From assembly GCA_019426215.1 (NCBI GenBank), contig CM033393.1, forward strand, positions 48,858,645 through 48,922,644: a stretch of 64,000 nt of DNA. Direction: 5' to 3'. Position numbers and translations under genes: made by a program. This DNA comes from Buddleja alternifolia. Its lineage: Eukaryota; Streptophyta; Magnoliopsida; Lamiales; Scrophulariaceae. Every line of letters begins with the position of its first letter. Position 1 is the first letter of the stretch. The notes beneath the pieces were generated by a model. That model did no database searches. It was given only the letters and a program-made list of their open reading frames with translations, and was not told where the DNA came from. Below are positions 45,501 to 56,806 of this stretch, in pieces.

Positions 45501-46432
45501 TAGGATGTAAATGGGTGTATAAAATTAAGTATCACTCCAATGGCCAAATCGAGAGGTTTAAAGCTCGTTTAGTTGCCAAAGGATATAGCCAAAGGGAGGG
45601 TATTGATTATTTCGAAACGTTTTCACCTGTTGTAAAAATGGTTACAATGCGTTCTTTAATTGCTATGGCAGTCGTTAAAGATTGGCCTATCTTTCATCTG
45701 GATGTGAATAATGCCTTTTTGAATGGGGAACTTAATGAGGAAGTTTACATGTCTTTACCTAAGGGTTATTTTTCAAATGAAGATACTAGAGTGTGTAAAT
45801 TGAAAAAATCCTTGTATGGGTTGAAACAAGCACCTCGTCAATGGAATGAAAAATTCACAAAATGCTTAGAACAACATGGTTTCAAGCAAAGCCTTCATGA
45901 TTATTCTCTGTTTGTCAAAAATGAGGAATCTGTGTTCATATCTCTTTTGATATATGTTGATGATATTGTGATAACTGGAAATTCCTTGCATCATATTAAT
46001 AATGTTAAGACCTATTTAGATTCACAATTTCAAATAAAAGATCTTGGTGAGATAAAATACTTTCTTGGTATTGAATTTGCTCGTTCGTCTAGAGGTTTAT
46101 GTTTAAATCAACGAAAATATGTGTTAGATTTGCTTGCTGATTTTGGTGTCTTAGGAGCGAAGTCTTCCTCGGTTCCCATGGAACAAAATCTGAAATTAAC
46201 TCTTGAAGAGAGTAATGACGATAAATTTCTTGTTGATATTGGTAACTATCAAAAACTGATTGGTAAGCTTATTTATCTTACGAATACTCGACCGGATATT
46301 TCTTTTTCTGTTCATGTTTTAAGTCAGTATATGCACAAACCTAAAGAGTCTCATTTAAAATCTGCATTTCGTGTTTTGAGATATTTAAAATCCTCACCTG
46401 GACAAGGGTTGTTTTTTTTCGAAAAATACTGA
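42518..46432 (+). CDS. Copia gag-pol polyprotein (main part)
   Basis: 1304 codons from ATG 42518. Gag occupies about residues 1-300 ([20 protein letters not shown]) with the zinc knuckle [14 protein letters not shown] at about residue 261. Then come protease ([11 protein letters not shown], Asp at about 365), the pre-integrase knot ([10 protein letters not shown]), integrase with the D,D,E triad ([25 protein letters not shown]), and RT ([49 protein letters not shown] at residue 1146). The frame ends early at TGA 46430-46432 because of an extra base in a run of eight T at 46412-46419; the rest of RNase H is in the +1 frame. It would otherwise supply all enzymes for retrotransposition in cytoplasmic particles. 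Confidence 0.93.
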   Translation: MADNTNKDVTAVTVVSNLDASNPLHLHASDSTSMNIIPYVLTGCDNYVIWSRAMSIALMGKNKLGFVLNSVPYPTDPIMKNQWDRCNAVVLSWILNSVSKDIYSGLVFASKASDVWSRLNSTYNKVDGSKIFSIHQEISQLRQGSDPVSVYFSKLSMLWDEYSALIACPPCTCDAFTHSQKHEQNLKLMQFLMGLNEKYFAVRSNIMLRVPLPDVMSAFNIISQEESHRSISHTSTIKHASAFSSQFSDKSKNKVSTRPGCENCGITGHTIERCYRLIGFPDNYKEKRKPGQNKKFNKKSNVAVSEDCDSLQADSSNVGFTPEQHNQILKLVSIQKESGGNTASMAGISSNSSFVCQTPNGWIVDSGATDHMVSSTKYLTDVTCVEQQNILINLPNGNHAKVTHIGKFALLPNIVLFNVLVCPIFCYNLMSVSKLTQDNSCSVKFSKDVFVIQDLQSGKLLGTGKQDGGLYFFHRHTGPPHLFANTIDTFACSGVLWHKRLGHPSDVVLKVLKPTLNIHGSIETQPCDICHKAKQTREPFPLSNHKTTLPFELIHLDLWGPYKVDSHDGFKYFLTIVDDFSRATWVYLLVYKSDTVPVLKTFFSMINNQFSKNIKTVRSDNGTEFITHDLRQFFQTLGVKQQFSCVDTPQQNGIVERKHRHLLNVARSLMFQSNCPIEYWSECILTAVFLINRTPTSVLHGKSPFEVLFGFAPQFDILRAFGCLCYASIFHNKDKFESRARKCVMLGYSENRKAYKLLDFETHDIIISRDVRFYETIFPFHTNNVVTTGVHDFLDGMVDVNASTMPGSLVDEDNAVSKDSIDVRTMSVPHTSTESVNTTTMDLLFPNNMENDIGNNMGTRAETIPIVTPPPTYQESSSQVPCDTSFDPGCVEAESNIPLRKSARVTKLPSHLQDYDVSYSNSACLYPLSASLCYSGIGPKHRCFVSHIDKIKEPTCFFDAIKDKRWQNAMDVEMAALNNNNTWTLTDLPKGRKAIGCKWVYKIKYHSNGQIERFKARLVAKGYSQREGIDYFETFSPVVKMVTMRSLIAMAVVKDWPIFHLDVNNAFLNGELNEEVYMSLPKGYFSNEDTRVCKLKKSLYGLKQAPRQWNEKFTKCLEQHGFKQSLHDYSLFVKNEESVFISLLIYVDDIVITGNSLHHINNVKTYLDSQFQIKDLGEIKYFLGIEFARSSRGLCLNQRKYVLDLLADFGVLGAKSSSVPMEQNLKLTLEESNDDKFLVDIGNYQKLIGKLIYLTNTRPDISFSVHVLSQYMHKPKESHLKSAFRVLRYLKSSPGQGLFFFEKY

Positions 46433-47006
46433 TCTTACATTAAAAGCTTTTTGTGATTCTGATTGGGCTGCCTGTCCTATGTCTCGTAAATCTGTCACTG
46501 GTTTTTGTATTTTTCTGGGTGATTCATTAATCTCTTGGAAAAGTAAAAAACAAAACACTGTCTCAAAATCCTCTGCTGAAGCAGAATATAGGGCCATGTC
46601 CGTTACCAGCAGTGAAATTATTTGGATTTTAGGTATTTTTAAAGATTTGGGAATTTCCAACTTAACTCCTGTTCAGTTGTTCTGTGATAATCAAGCTGCT
46701 GTCCACATTTCCTCAAATCCTATTTTTCACGAACGTACAAAACATATTGAAATAGATTGTCATGTGGTTCGTGACTATGTAAAGAAAAATATTCTTTCCA
46801 CTAAATTTGTTCATACTGGTGATCAGGTGGCAGACGTTCTCACGAAAGCATTAGGTCGTGTGAAACATGGTAGCTTTGTAAAACAACTTGGTATGATAGA
46901 TATATTTGCACCTGCTTTCAGCTTGAGGGAGGGTGTTGAAGCCCAACAAGATATTGGGCCTACAAGCTTCAAGTCCAGTCCAACCCATTCTACAATGGGC
47001 CAATAA
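46433..47006 (+). pseudogene. Copia RNase H domain in shifted frame
   Basis: The continuation of pol after the T8 frameshift: [66 protein letters not shown] and DVLTKALG are the usual RNase H and C-terminal blocks. The stop TAA at 47004-47006 lies inside the 3' LTR, so the last 24 or so codons of pol are LTR sequence. On its own this frame opens with no start codon until 46479, so it is not expressed separately. Confidence 0.88.
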
Positions 47007-47163
47007 CCTAGGGACTATTATGTAATTATTAGACTAGGTTTTTATATATCAGTTGTGTATTTGTGTATAAATATGTATCATTCAGATACAACAAGGAAGC
47101 AGACATTCTTCCCGTTTGTATTCTTATTGTTTGTATTTGAGCATAAACTTCCTAATTTTAGCA
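46934..47163 (+). repeat. 3' LTR
   Basis: 230 bp, identical to the 5' LTR apart from one base and 12 extra bases (GATACAACAAGG) near 47080. It follows the purine tract GAGGGAGGG (46925-46933). Confidence 0.95.
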
Positions 47164-47168
47164 AGGAT

Positions 47169-47485
47169 TATTAATATATCATAAAGCAGATGTATAATAA
47201 TAATATTAAGAAAAAATACTCACCTTTTTTTCTGTTTATTACTTCCTTATATATTTTCCTATTTTTGAAAACACACACACACAATTATATATATATATAT
47301 ATGTACGTATGAGAGAGAGAAAGATAGAGATCGTGCAAGCAACGCCTTTGATGATTTCTGGGGAGTTCTATGAGGATTGTGAGAGAGAGAACGAGCAATG
47401 GTGAATGCTGAAAGGTGAGAATGAGCTTGAGGTAACCTTTTTATGTTGAGATATATATATATATATATATATATGTATATGTATA
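47169..47485. other. Displaced upstream region of the calmodulin-binding gene
   Basis: Before the copia insertion this DNA was next to 41268. Read on the minus strand it has CT-rich stretches (for example CTCTCTCATACG and CTCTCTCTCACAATC) typical of plant 5' UTRs or core promoters, and AT microsatellites near 47285-47302 and 47447-47475. It probably contains the original promoter of the minus-strand gene at 38209-40029. Confidence 0.45.
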
Positions 47486-48963
47486 GGGTTATTTGCATCC
47501 TCCTCCCGAGAGATATTATGTTTTGTCAAGAATCTCCTTCATGGATTAAATTTTGGCATCTATCACCATATGCATAAAAAATTATATGTATTATCATTTT
47601 TACCCTTACTTTTTCTTTCTTTTGTATTTTCTATTTGACTTTCCTTCCTTTCTTTTTATATTAAATAGGAAAAAAAATGAATAGAAACGCTCATGAAAGT
47701 TTTTTAACGATTAGTTGTGTTAATTTAAAATATGTATAATAAACAATACATTAAAGGGCAAATTATATATCCCCCCCAAAAAAAATAAAATAATTATATT
47801 AATAATAGATTCTTATATCTTAAAACTCATAATAGCATTTTTTCCCCTGTCTCAAAAACCCATTTTATAATTATTTTTTTTCATTAGGAAATACGAAATT
47901 TAAGATTAGCAACTTTTAGGATTAAATATTATCATGGGTTCTCTGAACATAAAAGTTTATTTTGATGAGTTGTTAGTAATCTTCCGTATATATTTAATTT
48001 ATTTTAAATAAACTTAAATATTTGATCTCTCAATTTTCTTGTGGTTTTTGAATTATATTTTTCAATATTTGAAGTAAGTTTTAAATAAATTAGTAGTGCT
48101 TTATTTATTTTCTTTTATAAAAAATAAAAAAATGATTCCTTTATAGATTTGTAATATTGACTATTTCAATAAATAAAAATTTAAAACCTGAAAGAGTAAT
48201 TTTGTCACTTTGCTTAAGGTCTCGTAGATAACTTGATTGAAGAGGTTTTACATATACATTATTTGATAAATCTAGACATCTCATTGTTTATTTTCACTAT
48301 CATATGAGATACTTCAAATCATAATATTTTTTCCATAGTGAACGTTTGAATTTCTTTATTTTTAATCGATTTCTTATTCATTTCGTATCTACTTAGAATA
48401 AAAAGGATAAGAAGTTGAGAAAACAGAATGTGAGTTCAAAACTAAAACAAAATTATTCTATCAATTTTTAAATTTTTATTTATTACAATAAGCAATAATG
48501 TAAACCTATAAAAATATAAATTTTTTGTTATTATAAAAAATTAAAGAGCTACTAAGTTATTAAAAACTTGTTCAAGACAATAAAAACATAATTCAAGAAC
48601 CACACAAAGGAAATTAAAAACTTACATACTTAAGAATATTGAAAAAAAATTATACTTAAGTTTATTCAAAATAGTTCAATATATTGTTTAATGTAACTAA
48701 TTTTAAATAAAAATAATTATTTGTTAGAATTGCTTTTAATGAAAAGCTTTCATGAGATTAATTTCTATATAATTAGTTATTATTTAATAAGAAAAAGAAA
48801 AGAAGAAATGGAATTAGAAAATGGAGAAAAATATAAAATAAGGGTAAAAAGGGCGGTGCATATAATTTTTTACACATAAGGGAGGTGGATGTCAACATTT
48901 AATATATGAGGGGAAGTACTTGCCAAAACACAATACCTCAGGGGAAGTGGATGCAAATAACCC
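47486..48963. mobile_element. TIR transposon, non-coding, ~1.5 kb
   Basis: The ends GGGTTATTTGCATCC and GGATGCAAATAACCC are perfect inverted copies, and the inverted similarity extends about 120 bp inward (TTTTGTCAAG versus CTTGCCAAAACAC). The interior is AT-rich without coding sequence. The flanks share ATATGTATA, consistent with a 9-bp duplication, but the target is itself a TATATG microsatellite. Probably a Mutator-like non-autonomous element. Confidence 0.8.
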
Positions 48964-49036
48964 GATATGTATATGTATGTATATATATAGAGAGAGAGGC
49001 GCGTGATAATTGTTCTTGATTTATATTGAGAAATGT

Positions 49037-49451
49037 GGCTGTGTTTGTTTCTATTTTATGGAGTTTTCTTGGTGAAAATTTTGGTGAAAAAAGTTATTGG
49101 GAGTTGTGTATTTTGATGAAAATGTGTGATTTTGTTTTTGATTTTATTTTCAGAAGAGATTAAAGTTACTGCAGCAGTCAAATCGTGTAAGTTTTTATCT
49201 GAAAAGTTGTGTTTATAATTAGTTAATAATTGAAAAATATAATATAATATAAGTTTTAAATGATTGTAATATTATGGTTATATATATATATATTTTGTAG
49301 TTGATGTAATTAGTAGGCACCCTAAAGTAGACACAAATAGAAAGACAATAACTGATAAATTCTTTGACAAACAAAGTCATTTTTAATCAAAATAACATAA
49401 AGCAAACAAGTTTTGGCCAAGATTTGCTTGAAAACAAACACAAACACAGCC
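49037..49451. mobile_element. MITE, family A, copy 1
   Basis: 415 bp with ends GGCTGTGTTTGTTTCTATTT and AAACAAACACAAACACAGCC, an imperfect TIR of about 20 bp. It is clearly homologous along its length to 50796-51209 (for example TTTTGATTTTATTTTCAGAA and TAATTAGTAGGCACCCTAAA in both). The superfamily is uncertain (PIF/Harbinger- or hAT-like) because no target duplication is clear. Confidence 0.85.
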
Positions 49452-49857
49452 ACAATACTTGGGCAATAAATATTTTGAAGATCTAATAGATAAACAAAGA
49501 TCGTCACTTTCCACTTAAGTTTAATTTTCTTATATCATTATATGTATCAATTAAATAGAAAAAAAAAAGTTAAACTCAATATTTTCAAATCAGATAGACT
49601 TATAAGTTGTTATCCTTGTCATCTGAAATTTAGAAAATAAGCTAAATTATTTGATGCATGTAATTTAATTTGATTTGACTGTAATTTAGTCACGGTACAT
49701 TAGGCTCGAATTAAAGGTCAATAATGAGATTTTCTAATAATCTAATTCTAATAGTTGACCAAATAATTTCATTGCTTAAATCATTTTTTTATATCGAAAT
49801 AAAATTATCAATATCCAATGGTGACCAATTTTTTTTTTTAAATGAAACGATTACATT

Positions 49858-50028
49858 ATTTTTTTAAAAAATTATCAGTAATTTTCTATTACAAATTAAT
49901 AATAATAAACTACAAACTAGAAACAAAGAATTACTATATAAGCAGATAAATAACACACGCATCTGGTGGGATCGAACTCATGATTTCTAAGTCATGGGGT
50001 CTCAGTCTTACCACAATGGTGACTAATT
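49858..50028 (-). mobile_element. tRNA-derived SINE (probable), minus strand
   Basis: On the minus strand a polymerase III A-box-like word TGTGGTAAGACTGAG (50015-50001) is followed about 35 bases later by a B-box GAGTTCGATCCCACC (49979-49965), with a T-rich tail and A-run downstream. Spacing fits an internal tRNA promoter, but a folded cloverleaf with acceptor stem is not seen, so a SINE is preferred over a tRNA gene. Confidence 0.6.
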
Positions 50029-50795
50029 ATAGATACACAAATTTTATAGTATAATCTAATACCAACTGCAACAATCCAGAACCCATTTTATAAAACTTTA
50101 CAATTTTTTTATATGTCAAAATTGTTATATGAAATATGAGATATGACTTTGACCATTCCTCATTCATTTATCACTAATAAAATATACTCTTCTAAATTTT
50201 AGATCACGAGCCAGTATTGTTGCACCGCCCCGAAAATATTTAATTTTCTTGGGGTCTGTATGGCAATATTTTACTAGCAATTATTTCAGTTCGAACTTCA
50301 AAGAACTAATAATTATCAGTTCTAATTATCACTTGATTTGTTTACTGGTCAATCTTAGTTCTCATGCAATAGCTTGCTTTTCTTTAAGCCTCTTTTTCAA
50401 TAAAGAATTTCATTATACTATTGTTGGATTTGGAATCAAATCTAACATGGAAAATTAAAGAAGCCTAGTTCTAGTAGCAAAATTGAGGGTCCGATGCTCC
50501 AAGAAATTAGAAATTTTGGATTTCATTCCACTACATTTATAGTAGTAGTTGTGAGTTGATTGTAATAATTATTAACTTGTTATAATTTATCTCAAATTGA
50601 TATTCATAACATATATCATGTAATAAATTAATTAGAAATAAAATAAAAGTTAGGCATAACGTTTAAGACGGCGATTTGTTAAAAGTTGACTAAAGTGTAG
50701 GCTATATGTATCTAATCCAACGTGTTCAGTAAGTTAATGCAAGTCTAAAGTACATGATTTTATGCATAATTTATCATAAGTACATGAAAATTGAA

Positions 50796-51209
50796 GGCTG
50801 TGTTTGTTTTTATTTTAGAGGTTTTTTTTTGTGAAAATTTTGGTGAAAAAATTTATGGGAGTTGTATATTTTGATGAATATGTGTTTAGTTTTGTGTTTG
50901 ATTTTATTTTCAGAAGAGACAAAAGTTACTGAAGCAGTCAAATCATGTAAGTTGCTGTCTGAAAAGTTGTGTTTATTATTAGTTAATGATTGAAAAATAT
51001 AATATAATATAAGTTTTAAATTATTGTAATATTATGGTTATATATATATATATATTATAGTTAATGTAATTAGTAGGCACCCTAAAGTAGATATAAGTAA
51101 AAAGACAATAGCTGACAAATTTTTTGACAAAAAAAGTCCGTTTTGGTAAAAAAACAAAAACAAATAAGTTTTGGCCGAAATGTGTTTGAAAACAAAAACA
51201 AACCTAGCC
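50796..51209. mobile_element. MITE, family A, copy 2
   Basis: 414 bp, ends GGCTGTGTTTGTTTTTATTT and AACAAAAACAAACCTAGCC, aligned by eye with 49037-49451 over the full length with scattered substitutions and small indels. It has the same orientation and no coding sequence. Confidence 0.85.
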
Positions 51210-51469
51210 TACGATTTTTAATCCCCATGTTACAAGGAATCATTTTCAATTATCATAGAATAAATATCTTAAAATAGACAAGTGTTTGAGAAGGATAAGC
51301 ATAGGATTCTATTCCCTCATCTTCTCTCTTTGAGATCCCACTTCAAAGCACTCATGCTTGTGGTGTATGTAGCATGTTGTTTGCTTTGGTCATCATATCA
51401 TATGATAACAAAATAAGAATTGTCACAATCTTAGTAAAATGGCACCTTTCATGGGCCACAACACCACCC

Positions 51470-51645
51470 TCTCTCTCTCTCTCTCACACACACATTTGAG
51501 GCCCAACAACATCTCTCTCTCTCTCTCACACACACACACTCACACTGACACACACACACATACATTTGAGGCCCAACAACATCTGTCTCTCTCTGTCTCT
51601 CTCACACACACACTCACACTCACACTGACACACACACACATTTGA
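51470..51645. repeat. Compound (TC)n-(CA)n microsatellite in a higher-order repeat
   Basis: Three units each made of CT repeats, then CA/CACT repeats, then ATTTGAGGCCCAACAACAT (last unit shortened). An open frame across it is low-complexity and not a gene. Confidence 0.9.
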
Positions 51646-52580
51646 GTTGGACAAGTTGGTAAATGGGATTTGTCAAAGGTAGGGTGACCCTCCACCCAAG
51701 CAAAAGTGGATTGTCCATGCTTGCCATTTTGATGTTAGACCATGGGTTGCATTTGGATTGAATTATTTGGATTTGAGGAAAGAATTTAAAATTGAAAAAT
51801 TCACATGACCCCGTATTAGATGGATTCGAAATCAATCATAAAGATAAAAAGGTTGGCTCAGAGAGGGATGCAAAATATTTGAATTACAATGTAACGTAAA
51901 GTCATCCGAACAATGTCATTTGTACTATGAATGTGAATTTGAGGTCCTCAACTCCGAAGCCCTTCAATCCAAACGTAACCTAAGTAAAAGATAATTAAGT
52001 CGAGAGTCGAACCTAATCGGAATTTGCTCTTACTCTCAAACCTCAAAAACAACAGTGAACTCTTACTTTCATCCCATGCTTTTACTCCCTAGCACTTCTA
52101 TCCTACTTAATGTAATCTAAACTAGCAAAATCAACTAGTCAAGTCAAACTCTTTTTGAACAAAAGTTTCATCCAACGAACGAGGAACGAACATATCAATC
52201 TGCCTTGACTACCAGATCTTTCTTTCATAACATTATCTCATGAGCAAACTCAAAAGACCCATGATAATGGATAAAGACATGAGATATGAGTGGATGGAAA
52301 ATACATCTTCGGCAGGTATCAATGACAATTGTTATAATACATTTGAAAATTATACTCCGATTCTTCATTGCATAAAGTGTACCCGAGGAACAATGTTTAT
52401 GAAGACAAAGATGGTCTTGAAATCCATGTCTCAACTTGATCTTAATCACAGCTATCCACTTCACCTCCATTAAAAAGTTTCTATTTCATCTGAAATGTTC
52501 ATGAAAGTTGTATATTTTACGAGATATTGTTCAGTATACTAAAGTTTATCTACAAAATTACCGGCATTTCATGATGTTTA
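51646..52580. other. Spacer and 3' UTR of the DUF4336 gene
   Basis: No gene is supported. Overlapping open frames of 77-81 codons at 52225-52473 on both strands are conspicuous but carry no domain I can defend. The right end is 3' UTR of the minus-strand gene. Confidence 0.5.
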
Positions 52581-55088
52581 TCATTGCTTACGACCCGAGA
52601 CAGTTTTTTTGACAGCTCCCACCGATACCAGGAAATCATCAAGAGATGATAATGTCCTCATATCATCTGGAGGGAAATAACTGGCAGCCTTTCCCAAAAG
52701 TGATGTGAAAAGAAGGGATAAGGAAGGACGTGTAACATAACGTTCACCCAAAAGATCATCAAGAAACCCAAATGCTGCTAAGAAGTCGGATCTGCTTGCA
52801 TTAATTGGGGCAGCAAAATGAGCAGGGATTATTCTCTTGAACTTCCAGTCCCGTGTAATTCGATCGATCCAATCTCTGACCTGCAATGTGAATTATCTTT
52901 TATTCATTATACTTGGTGTAGTATTGGATTTAGGTTTATTTACTAGGTGGGAACACCACTATGCAATAATTTGGTTATGATTTATACTTGTAAGCCTAAG
53001 TAAACCTACATGGAGCACATTTTTTGGAGTGTCTAGCATTAAAAGAGGTAAAAGCCAATTTACTTATGAATACGACAAGTATATATCAGTTAGTGATGTG
53101 ACACAGTTTCTGCTCCAAGTATCATCAAGAAATATAATTCTTGTATAAAGCATTAACCAACTTGCCTTTTCAGGAACTTTGCTGAAGACTAGAGTCTTTA
53201 CAATGGGCGAGACGATCAGCTTCTGTGACATTTGAGAAAAGCTAGCGTTGGGCTCCAACAGATTGGAGGGCCCGAGAAACAAGATTTGGAGAACCATTCT
53301 CTCCCATCCTGTGTTAAAAAATGTAACCACACGTTAAAAGGGCTGTGAAATATATCCACAATCAAAGGCATCATCACAAGCTGCTTCGGAGATTTACCCT
53401 TTTGTAGGTTCATCTTGTTGTCAACAACGGGCTCGTCTGAGACTTTTTTCCCCTTACTAAGAATTTTGACAGCCAAACCATTCTTCGCAGATGATAATAA
53501 CGACTCCTTGCTAATGCATTGAGGTGGCTGTCTTGGAACATATATAACAGCATCCGTCACTAGCAGCGTTCTTGTACGCTTATGATAGAATGCCACCTCA
53601 ACATATGGTCCGATTCCTGACAATATTCCATTAAAGAATAAGAAAGTAGATTAACGAAACAATGTAATACTAGAGTTTGTGAAGTATGACAAAAGTGCAG
53701 TACCAACTTCAGGAGAGCTCAGAACTTTTTGTTCGATATCATCGGCCCATGGGGTTGATAAATCCTCATCTTGCAACGTTTTGGCACGAAAAATCCCAAA
53801 AAATTCAAGACGCAAATTGAGAGGCCAACTCCATTGTCGAGGTGCCACCCACACCTGAGCCTTAGGGAACTTTCTTGAAAACGGGCCGACAAATATTTTG
53901 TGTTCATATGCGAATGTAGGCAGGATTATATGTTCTACAGGAGCATTTAATTCTTTCACAAGCTGCCAAACGAAAGAAGCAAGCTATTAAGCACTGAATT
54001 TCAGCACGTATTTTAAAATTTGAAACAATTGGACAGAGTAGCTACTGAAGTTTGCTCGATAAATTTGGTTGCAAGACTGAATTATCCAAATGAAAGATTA
54101 AAAAGATATAAAAGAGTCAAAATCAAGATTGAAATATCCAAATGTGGTTATTATTGATGACCTGGATGCACTCTTTGGTTGGAGCGATTGGGGCATGAAC
54201 CCATAATCCTCCTGATTTGAGCTTGATAACTGTCATTCGGATGTTTGTTGAGACGCTGCTGAAACCGAGCGCTTGCTCTTGTTCAAATAACCATATGCTA
54301 TCTTTCACAGCCTGAAATTCTAACACCAAAAAACTTAGAAAACTTTCAAGCTCTCCATATCTTTTTGTCTACCACCTCAATACGACAAATTTACTCATCC
54401 CTTATATTTCACATATCTACATTCAAAAGATTTAAGAATCAACATTCTAAAAATCAAATATCATCGAACTGAGATTTTGTGCAACACTGAACCATTCGGA
54501 ACTTGGGAAAATCAGTCTGAACTCGAAAGCGATCGTTTTGTACTCTAACTAAAGAAAAGTAAAATCATCCCATGCTACAAAATCAGTATTATCATCAATG
54601 ATGCATTCAACAGTACTATCAGCAACAATGTTTGTACTTATAAAAAGGTAGCTCATTTATCATAAAATTATTTCACATTTTAGCATCTGGGTAGCGTGTG
54701 TGTGTATATATATATATATAATCAAATCAGCAGCTTGATCAATCATAACAAAGCTGGAAAAGAATTAATGGGTATAAGAAGAACACACACACACACACAC
54801 ACACACTAACGGTTTAATGACCTCGTATCTCATAGTGCGGCGGTTGAGGAATGGACCGAGGGGGAAGGGAAACCCGGTGAAATTGAAGTAAAACCTTCCG
54901 CCACCAGTAGCCTCGCCGCTGGCGGCGGCAGCAACCACCAAATTCACTTCTTTTTTGTGTTTGGCTCTTGTGGGTTTCACCTGAAAACACAGACCCTTTA
55001 CCGGAGACCCACTAAGAAAAGTAGAATTGAATTCAAGAGAAGCTAATGTTGAAGATTTTGGTGAAGGCACAGCAATAGCCGCTGCCAT
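52581..55088 (-). CDS. DUF4336 protein, plastid-targeted
   Basis: Six exons on the minus strand: 55088-54822, 54311-54162, 53962-53704, 53616-53398, 53308-53166 and 52880-52581, joining in frame to 445 residues. The N-terminus (MAAAIAVPSPKSSTLASLEF) is Ser/Ala-rich, like a chloroplast transit peptide. The body has the DUF4336 blocks DSIWLFEQEQ, RMTVIKLKSGGLWVHAP, VEHIILPTFAYEHKIFVGPF, VWVAPRQWSWPLNL, LLVTDAVIYVP and the end block RIIPAHFAAPINA. The His-containing fold resembles metallo-hydrolases, but the biochemical role is unknown. Four introns are GT-AG; intron 5 is GC-AG (AAAAG|GCAAGT). Intron 1 opens next to an AC microsatellite (54783-54806). The frame is intact. Confidence 0.88.
54783..54806. 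repeat. (AC)n microsatellite close to a splice donor
   Basis: About twelve AC units begin 14 bases inside intron 1 of the DUF4336 gene (read as TG repeats in the sense strand). Length variation here might affect splicing; that is inference. Confidence 0.9.
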
Positions 55089-56008
55089 CTTTTTCCGAAG
55101 AAAAATTAATTAGTTATCATATGACATCAAATAGAGTAAAAATGGTGGAGTGGATTTAGGACAAGACAGGAAATTCAATAAGGATTCCACATTGGTTCAA
55201 GTTTACAGGCTCATTATGCGACACGTGGAAGGTTCTTGGTGTTGGGGTTATGTTATCCTAGTTGGAATTTTGTGGATTTTTCGAACCTCATGAATTTTAT
55301 GTGGATGACATTAAAATATTCACCATGAAATTAAATGAACGTTCGAGGATCTTCTTATAGAAAGTAGCGAGAAATAGTGCGGGAAATTCTAGGCCGGTTC
55401 GATCACATTTATGTATTTTATAAAATTCTTGAACAATTATACAACAAATGTAATATATTCTCCTTGTGAAATACAGTAAAACCGAGCTGGGAACGAACCA
55501 CAATTTTCCGTTCCGACCTACAATCTTGGTGGTAGCTAGTAACATTGATTTATTCGTTAATACTATGATGCTCAAAATACTGAGATCTAGCAATAATAAT
55601 AAGAAAAGGCGAAATGCAGAGAAGATTGGTAATTTCACCAAGATATCCACTTCAAGAGATCACATGCTCAAAGAAGGTTGTCTACAAATCTCAATTTAAT
55701 TCCAAGAAAATGCAAGTCACCAATTCTACTAATCCGAAAAACATTTATATACATAAAAAAACAATATAGGCATGCATTAAAAGTTCCAAACAGTTTTGAT
55801 AATAAAAACCATGAGAAAGCTCGACGTCGTACAATCAAGTTCAACCAACATTCATGGTCACAATACAATTATAGGCAGAATTACCCCGTGCTCAAAACAA
55901 AAACAAAACGAATCACCATCATAACCACCCAACCAGGCAATTACGGCCCAACAAATAGCGATTCTTGGTATAGTGATCTTGAGGACATCACTTTTTATGG
56001 GAAGTATA
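55089..56008. other. Spacer between two minus-strand genes
   Basis: Promoter and 5' UTR of the DUF4336 gene on the left and 3' UTR of the RING gene on the right. Open frames up to 117 codons show no family features. Confidence 0.5.
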
Positions 56009-56806
56009 TCATGTGATGATCTCCCTAACTAGCCAATCCAAGCTTGGATATGCAAAGTACAAAATGAGGAAAGATGGAAGAGCAAATACAACTGTAATGA
56101 GTATGTACAGGGCCAAGATGGCTGCACTGGCAGGTATAGCATACAAAATGATGAGAAGGAAAATGATGACCAGTGGGAACTTGGCTGTCAAATGAACAAA
56201 GAAGATGAGGGATTTTCTGAGGGACAAATGCAGTCTCTCAACAGTAAGGTAACTGTTGAACTGATTGCCATCGTGATTTGATACTGATGGTTCAGAATGA
56301 TGAACACAGTTACCCCTTCTGAGGTTATTCCCTGTATAGCCACCTGGCGCTCTCGTGTTTGATGGCCAAACTGCCTGATCTCCACAGACACTGGAATGGG
56401 ATTGCACTCTATCACCGTTCATGCTCTCAAGCATCCACAAAAGGAAAAAGTTTTTACGAGGGAATCTCAGGTTTCCTCTATAAACCAAACGGAGTGATAA
56501 AAGATTGCACCAAGGGCAGGAGATAAAGAGTGGGAGTTGAAGAGGTAATGTTGGACATTTCACAACAGCCCATTGTAGTCCTAGGATGCAGTTTTTACAT
56601 AACGTATGTCCACACCATAAAACGTAGGGTATGTTTTCGACGAGGTTGAAGGATTCCCAGCATATTGGGCATTCCAGTCCCTCCTCTCTGCTAGTGTTTG
56701 AAGAAACTTCATCATCTGAGCAATCCATTGAATCTTGTGTTGGCTTCAATGCATCATTCTTTGGCCCTATATTTCCAGCTATACAACTGGATGCAAAATT
56801 CCACAT
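56009..56806 (-). CDS. RING-type E3 ubiquitin ligase with C-terminal membrane segments
   Basis: Single coding exon, 265 residues, start ATG 56804-56806 (MWNFASSCIAG); the upstream open frame has no ATG. A RING domain at about residues 44-95 begins CPICWESF, continues with WCGHTLCKNC and ends CPWC, the C3HC4-type zinc ligands; the loop before the last pair is long. Two closely spaced hydrophobic segments at about residues 205-260 (VIIFLLIILYAIPASAAILA and YILITVVFALPSFLILYFA) predict a C-terminal hairpin in a membrane with the RING in the cytosol. It should transfer ubiquitin from an E2 to unknown membrane or cytosolic substrates. The frame is intact. Confidence 0.9.
   Translation of the reverse strand: MWNFASSCIAGNIGPKNDALKPTQDSMDCSDDEVSSNTSREEGLECPICWESFNLVENIPYVLWCGHTLCKNCILGLQWAVVKCPTLPLQLPLFISCPWCNLLSLRLVYRGNLRFPRKNFFLLWMLESMNGDRVQSHSSVCGDQAVWPSNTRAPGGYTGNNLRRGNCVHHSEPSVSNHDGNQFNSYLTVERLHLSLRKSLIFFVHLTAKFPLVIIFLLIILYAIPASAAILALYILITVVFALPSFLILYFAYPSLDWLVREIIT

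Larger units (their letters stand above)
41269..47163 (+). mobile_element. Near-intact Ty1/copia LTR retrotransposon
   Basis: A complete element: 5' LTR 41269-41486, primer-binding site, leader, gag-pol, purine tract and 3' LTR 46934-47163. It is flanked by a perfect 5-bp target duplication AGGAT (41264-41268 and 47164-47168). By eye the LTRs differ by one substitution and one 12-bp indel, so the insertion is young. A single-base frameshift in pol is the only coding break seen. Confidence 0.95.

Noticed and set aside
49960..50020. Possible tRNA gene on the minus strand
   Set aside because: A- and B-box words are present but no acceptor or anticodon stem pairs properly; a SINE is more likely.
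52225..52473. Overlapping 77-81 codon frames on both strands, Cys/His-containing; a DC1-domain remnant was considered
   Set aside because: Spacing of Cys and His does not fit DC1 in any single frame, and neither frame shows intron or start support.
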